8,694 nt of DNA from Calditrichota bacterium (GTDB lineage: Bacteria > Electryoneota > RPQS01): the NCBI GenBank assembly GCA_020057985.1, contig JAGVEU010000497.1:1-8694 (forward strand), read 5' to 3'. A model generated the notes under the pieces. It did no database searches, had not been told where the DNA came from, and was given only the letters and a program-made list of their open reading frames with translations. Each line of letters starts with the position of its first letter. The stretch's first letter is position 1. The translations under genes and the position numbers were made by a program. Positions 7,765-8,694 of this stretch are shown here, piece after piece.

Positions 7765-8400
7765 ATGCGGTTTCTTGGCCTCGTCTCCGGCGTGGTGTTT
7801 GCATTTAGCGCGACGACTGTCAGTGCGGCGAGCAATAGTCAGGCGACTCTGCTCTTTCTGAAGATTCCCCAAGGTGCACGTGCCGATGGCATGGGCCAGG
7901 CCTTTGTCGCCGTGGCAGATGATGCCACAGCTACGTGGTGGAATCCGGCTGGTCTTGGCTTTCAGCACGGACGGAAGGTCATGGCGACGTACGACCAATG
8001 GGTATTAGGCTTCGATCTGAGCCGCGTATACCACGCAAGCATGGCCGGAACTTATGAAGTCCCGGAGTGGGGTACTTTCGGAGCGAACTTCAGCTTGCTC
8101 AATTTGGGCCGGACCGAATGCCGTGGTCCGCAGAACGAGGACCTCGGCTCGTTCTCATCATACGAAATGGCATTCACGGGGACCTATGGCGCGCAGATCA
8201 ACCCGAACTGGGCGCTCGGCGTGGGTTTGAAGATTGCCTACAGCAAGTTGTCTCCAGGAGGGGGCGCGGGCGCTGAGGCCGGATCCGGGAGCGCGACTGC
8301 CTTTGCGGGGGATGTTGGTGTGCTGCACAAGTCCCCGCTGGTCCGCGGACTCTCATTCGGTGCGAACCTGTCTAACGTGATCCGAAGGTCTCGTACATAG
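7765..8400 (+). CDS. PorV/PorQ-family outer-membrane protein, N-terminal part (frameshifted)
   Basis: PorV-type proteins are FadL-like outer-membrane beta-barrels. In T9SS, PorV takes cargo from the translocon and passes it to the sortase that removes the sorting domain; many paralogues in FCB bacteria have no tested role. The first 21 residues are a signal peptide (cut after V-S-A). The family's N-terminal signature follows: L-K-I-P-Q-G-A-R-A-D-G-M-G (32-44), A-F-V-A-V-A-D-D-A (46-54) and W-W-N-P-A-G-L (58-64). Alternating hydrophobic and aromatic stretches typical of barrel strands come next. In this frame the protein ends at residue 211 with I-R-R-S-R-T and a TAG at 8398, far short of the family's usual 300-400 residues. 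The missing part continues in another frame from about 8382. The frame after residue 205 is therefore not genuine PorV sequence. Whether this is a real mutation or a base-call error cannot be told here. The exact paralogue (true PorV or a relative) is not resolved, so no symbol is given. Confidence 0.85.
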   Translation: MRFLGLVSGVVFAFSATTVSAASNSQATLLFLKIPQGARADGMGQAFVAVADDATATWWNPAGLGFQHGRKVMATYDQWVLGFDLSRVYHASMAGTYEVPEWGTFGANFSLLNLGRTECRGPQNEDLGSFSSYEMAFTGTYGAQINPNWALGVGLKIAYSKLSPGGGAGAEAGSGSATAFAGDVGVLHKSPLVRGLSFGANLSNVIRRSRT

Positions 8401-8694
8401 ACCGCGCACAGGCTGATCCGTTGCCCACCAATCTGAAGGCCGGCCTTGCCTACAACATTATGGACGATGAGTACAATCGTCTGACGATTGTGTCTGACCT
8501 AAACAAGGAACTCGTTTATCGTGACAAGAGTGGTCATTCGGATCCAGTATACAAGGCAATATACACGTCGTGGCAGGACGGCCCTGTCATTAAGTCGCTC
8601 GTCTGGAACACTGGTGTTGAACTCTGGCGGGCGAATGTGTTCGGCGTGCGGGGAGGGGTATGGACCGATCATTATGCACACGAATACCCGGGAA
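8382..8694 (+). pseudogene. C-terminal continuation of the PorV/PorQ-family protein in a shifted frame (3' partial)
   Basis: From CCG at 8382 an open frame runs 104 codons to the window end with no stop. It begins P-K-V-S-Y-I-D-R-A-Q-A-D-P-L-P-T-N-L and continues G-L-A-Y-N-I, then later W-N-T-G-V-E-L-W and V-F-G-V-R-G-G. These match the second half of PorV-family barrels, where N-x-G-P-K-V-x-Y-x-D and D-P-L-P-x-N-L follow directly on the G-A-N-L-S-N of the upstream frame. Restoring one base between 8379 and 8382, for example CCC for CC, would fuse the two parts as N-V-I-P-K-V-S-Y-I-D with at least 310 residues. There is no start codon or ribosome binding site suited to independent translation, so it is treated as part of the same gene. 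Confidence 0.8.

Noticed and set aside
7524..7835. Minus-strand open frame crossing the hutU end and the following spacer
   Set aside because: It overlaps two well-supported + strand genes, shows no family motif, and has no convincing ribosome binding site.

Overview
The window reads as bacterial chromosome of moderate GC content, most likely from an uncultured lineage of the FCB superphylum (Bacteroidota relatives such as Zixibacteria, KSB1 or Marinimicrobia-type phyla; the exact phylum cannot be decided here). Two things support this. A secreted protein ends in a type IX secretion (T9SS) type A-like sorting domain, and a PorV/PorQ-family outer-membrane protein is encoded close by. The strong Shine-Dalgarno sequences before several genes, and a good match to sigma-70-like promoter boxes, argue against a classical Bacteroidia genome. 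All recognised genes are on the + strand.

Region 1 (1-3150) is the end of the ribosomal 'alpha' operon in its standard order: rpsM (S13, missing only its first bases), rpsK (S11, TTG start), rpsD (S4, with a four-cysteine zinc site), rpoA (RNA polymerase alpha) and rplQ (L17, overlapping rpoA by 4 bases and carrying a long lysine/serine/alanine-rich tail). A clear intrinsic terminator at 3115-3150 closes the operon.

Region 2 (3150-5947) holds a plausible promoter and a 902-residue secreted protein. It has a signal peptide, fourteen evenly spaced copies (about 54 residues apart) of a W-x-D-x-R-like unit, and a C-terminal T9SS sorting domain. The repeat number fits two seven-bladed beta-propellers. 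Its start is best placed at GTG 3239, not at an in-frame TTG at 3110 that lies beside the terminator hairpin.

Region 3 (5958-7610) is a complete urocanate hydratase gene (hutU), only 10 bases after the secreted protein gene and with no other histidine-utilisation gene in view.

Region 4 (7611-8694) is a 154-base spacer with a possible promoter and a 13-base dyad, then a PorV/PorQ-family gene with a very strong ribosome binding site. Its reading frame is broken near 8380 by what looks like loss of one base (probably one C of a CCC run). The rest of the protein continues in another frame to the end of the window.

No CRISPR array, tRNA, rRNA or insertion sequence was seen. Nothing here amounts to a wholly new system. 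The most interesting points are the 14-unit repeat cargo protein, its proximity to a PorV-like partner, the frameshift, and the L17 tail.
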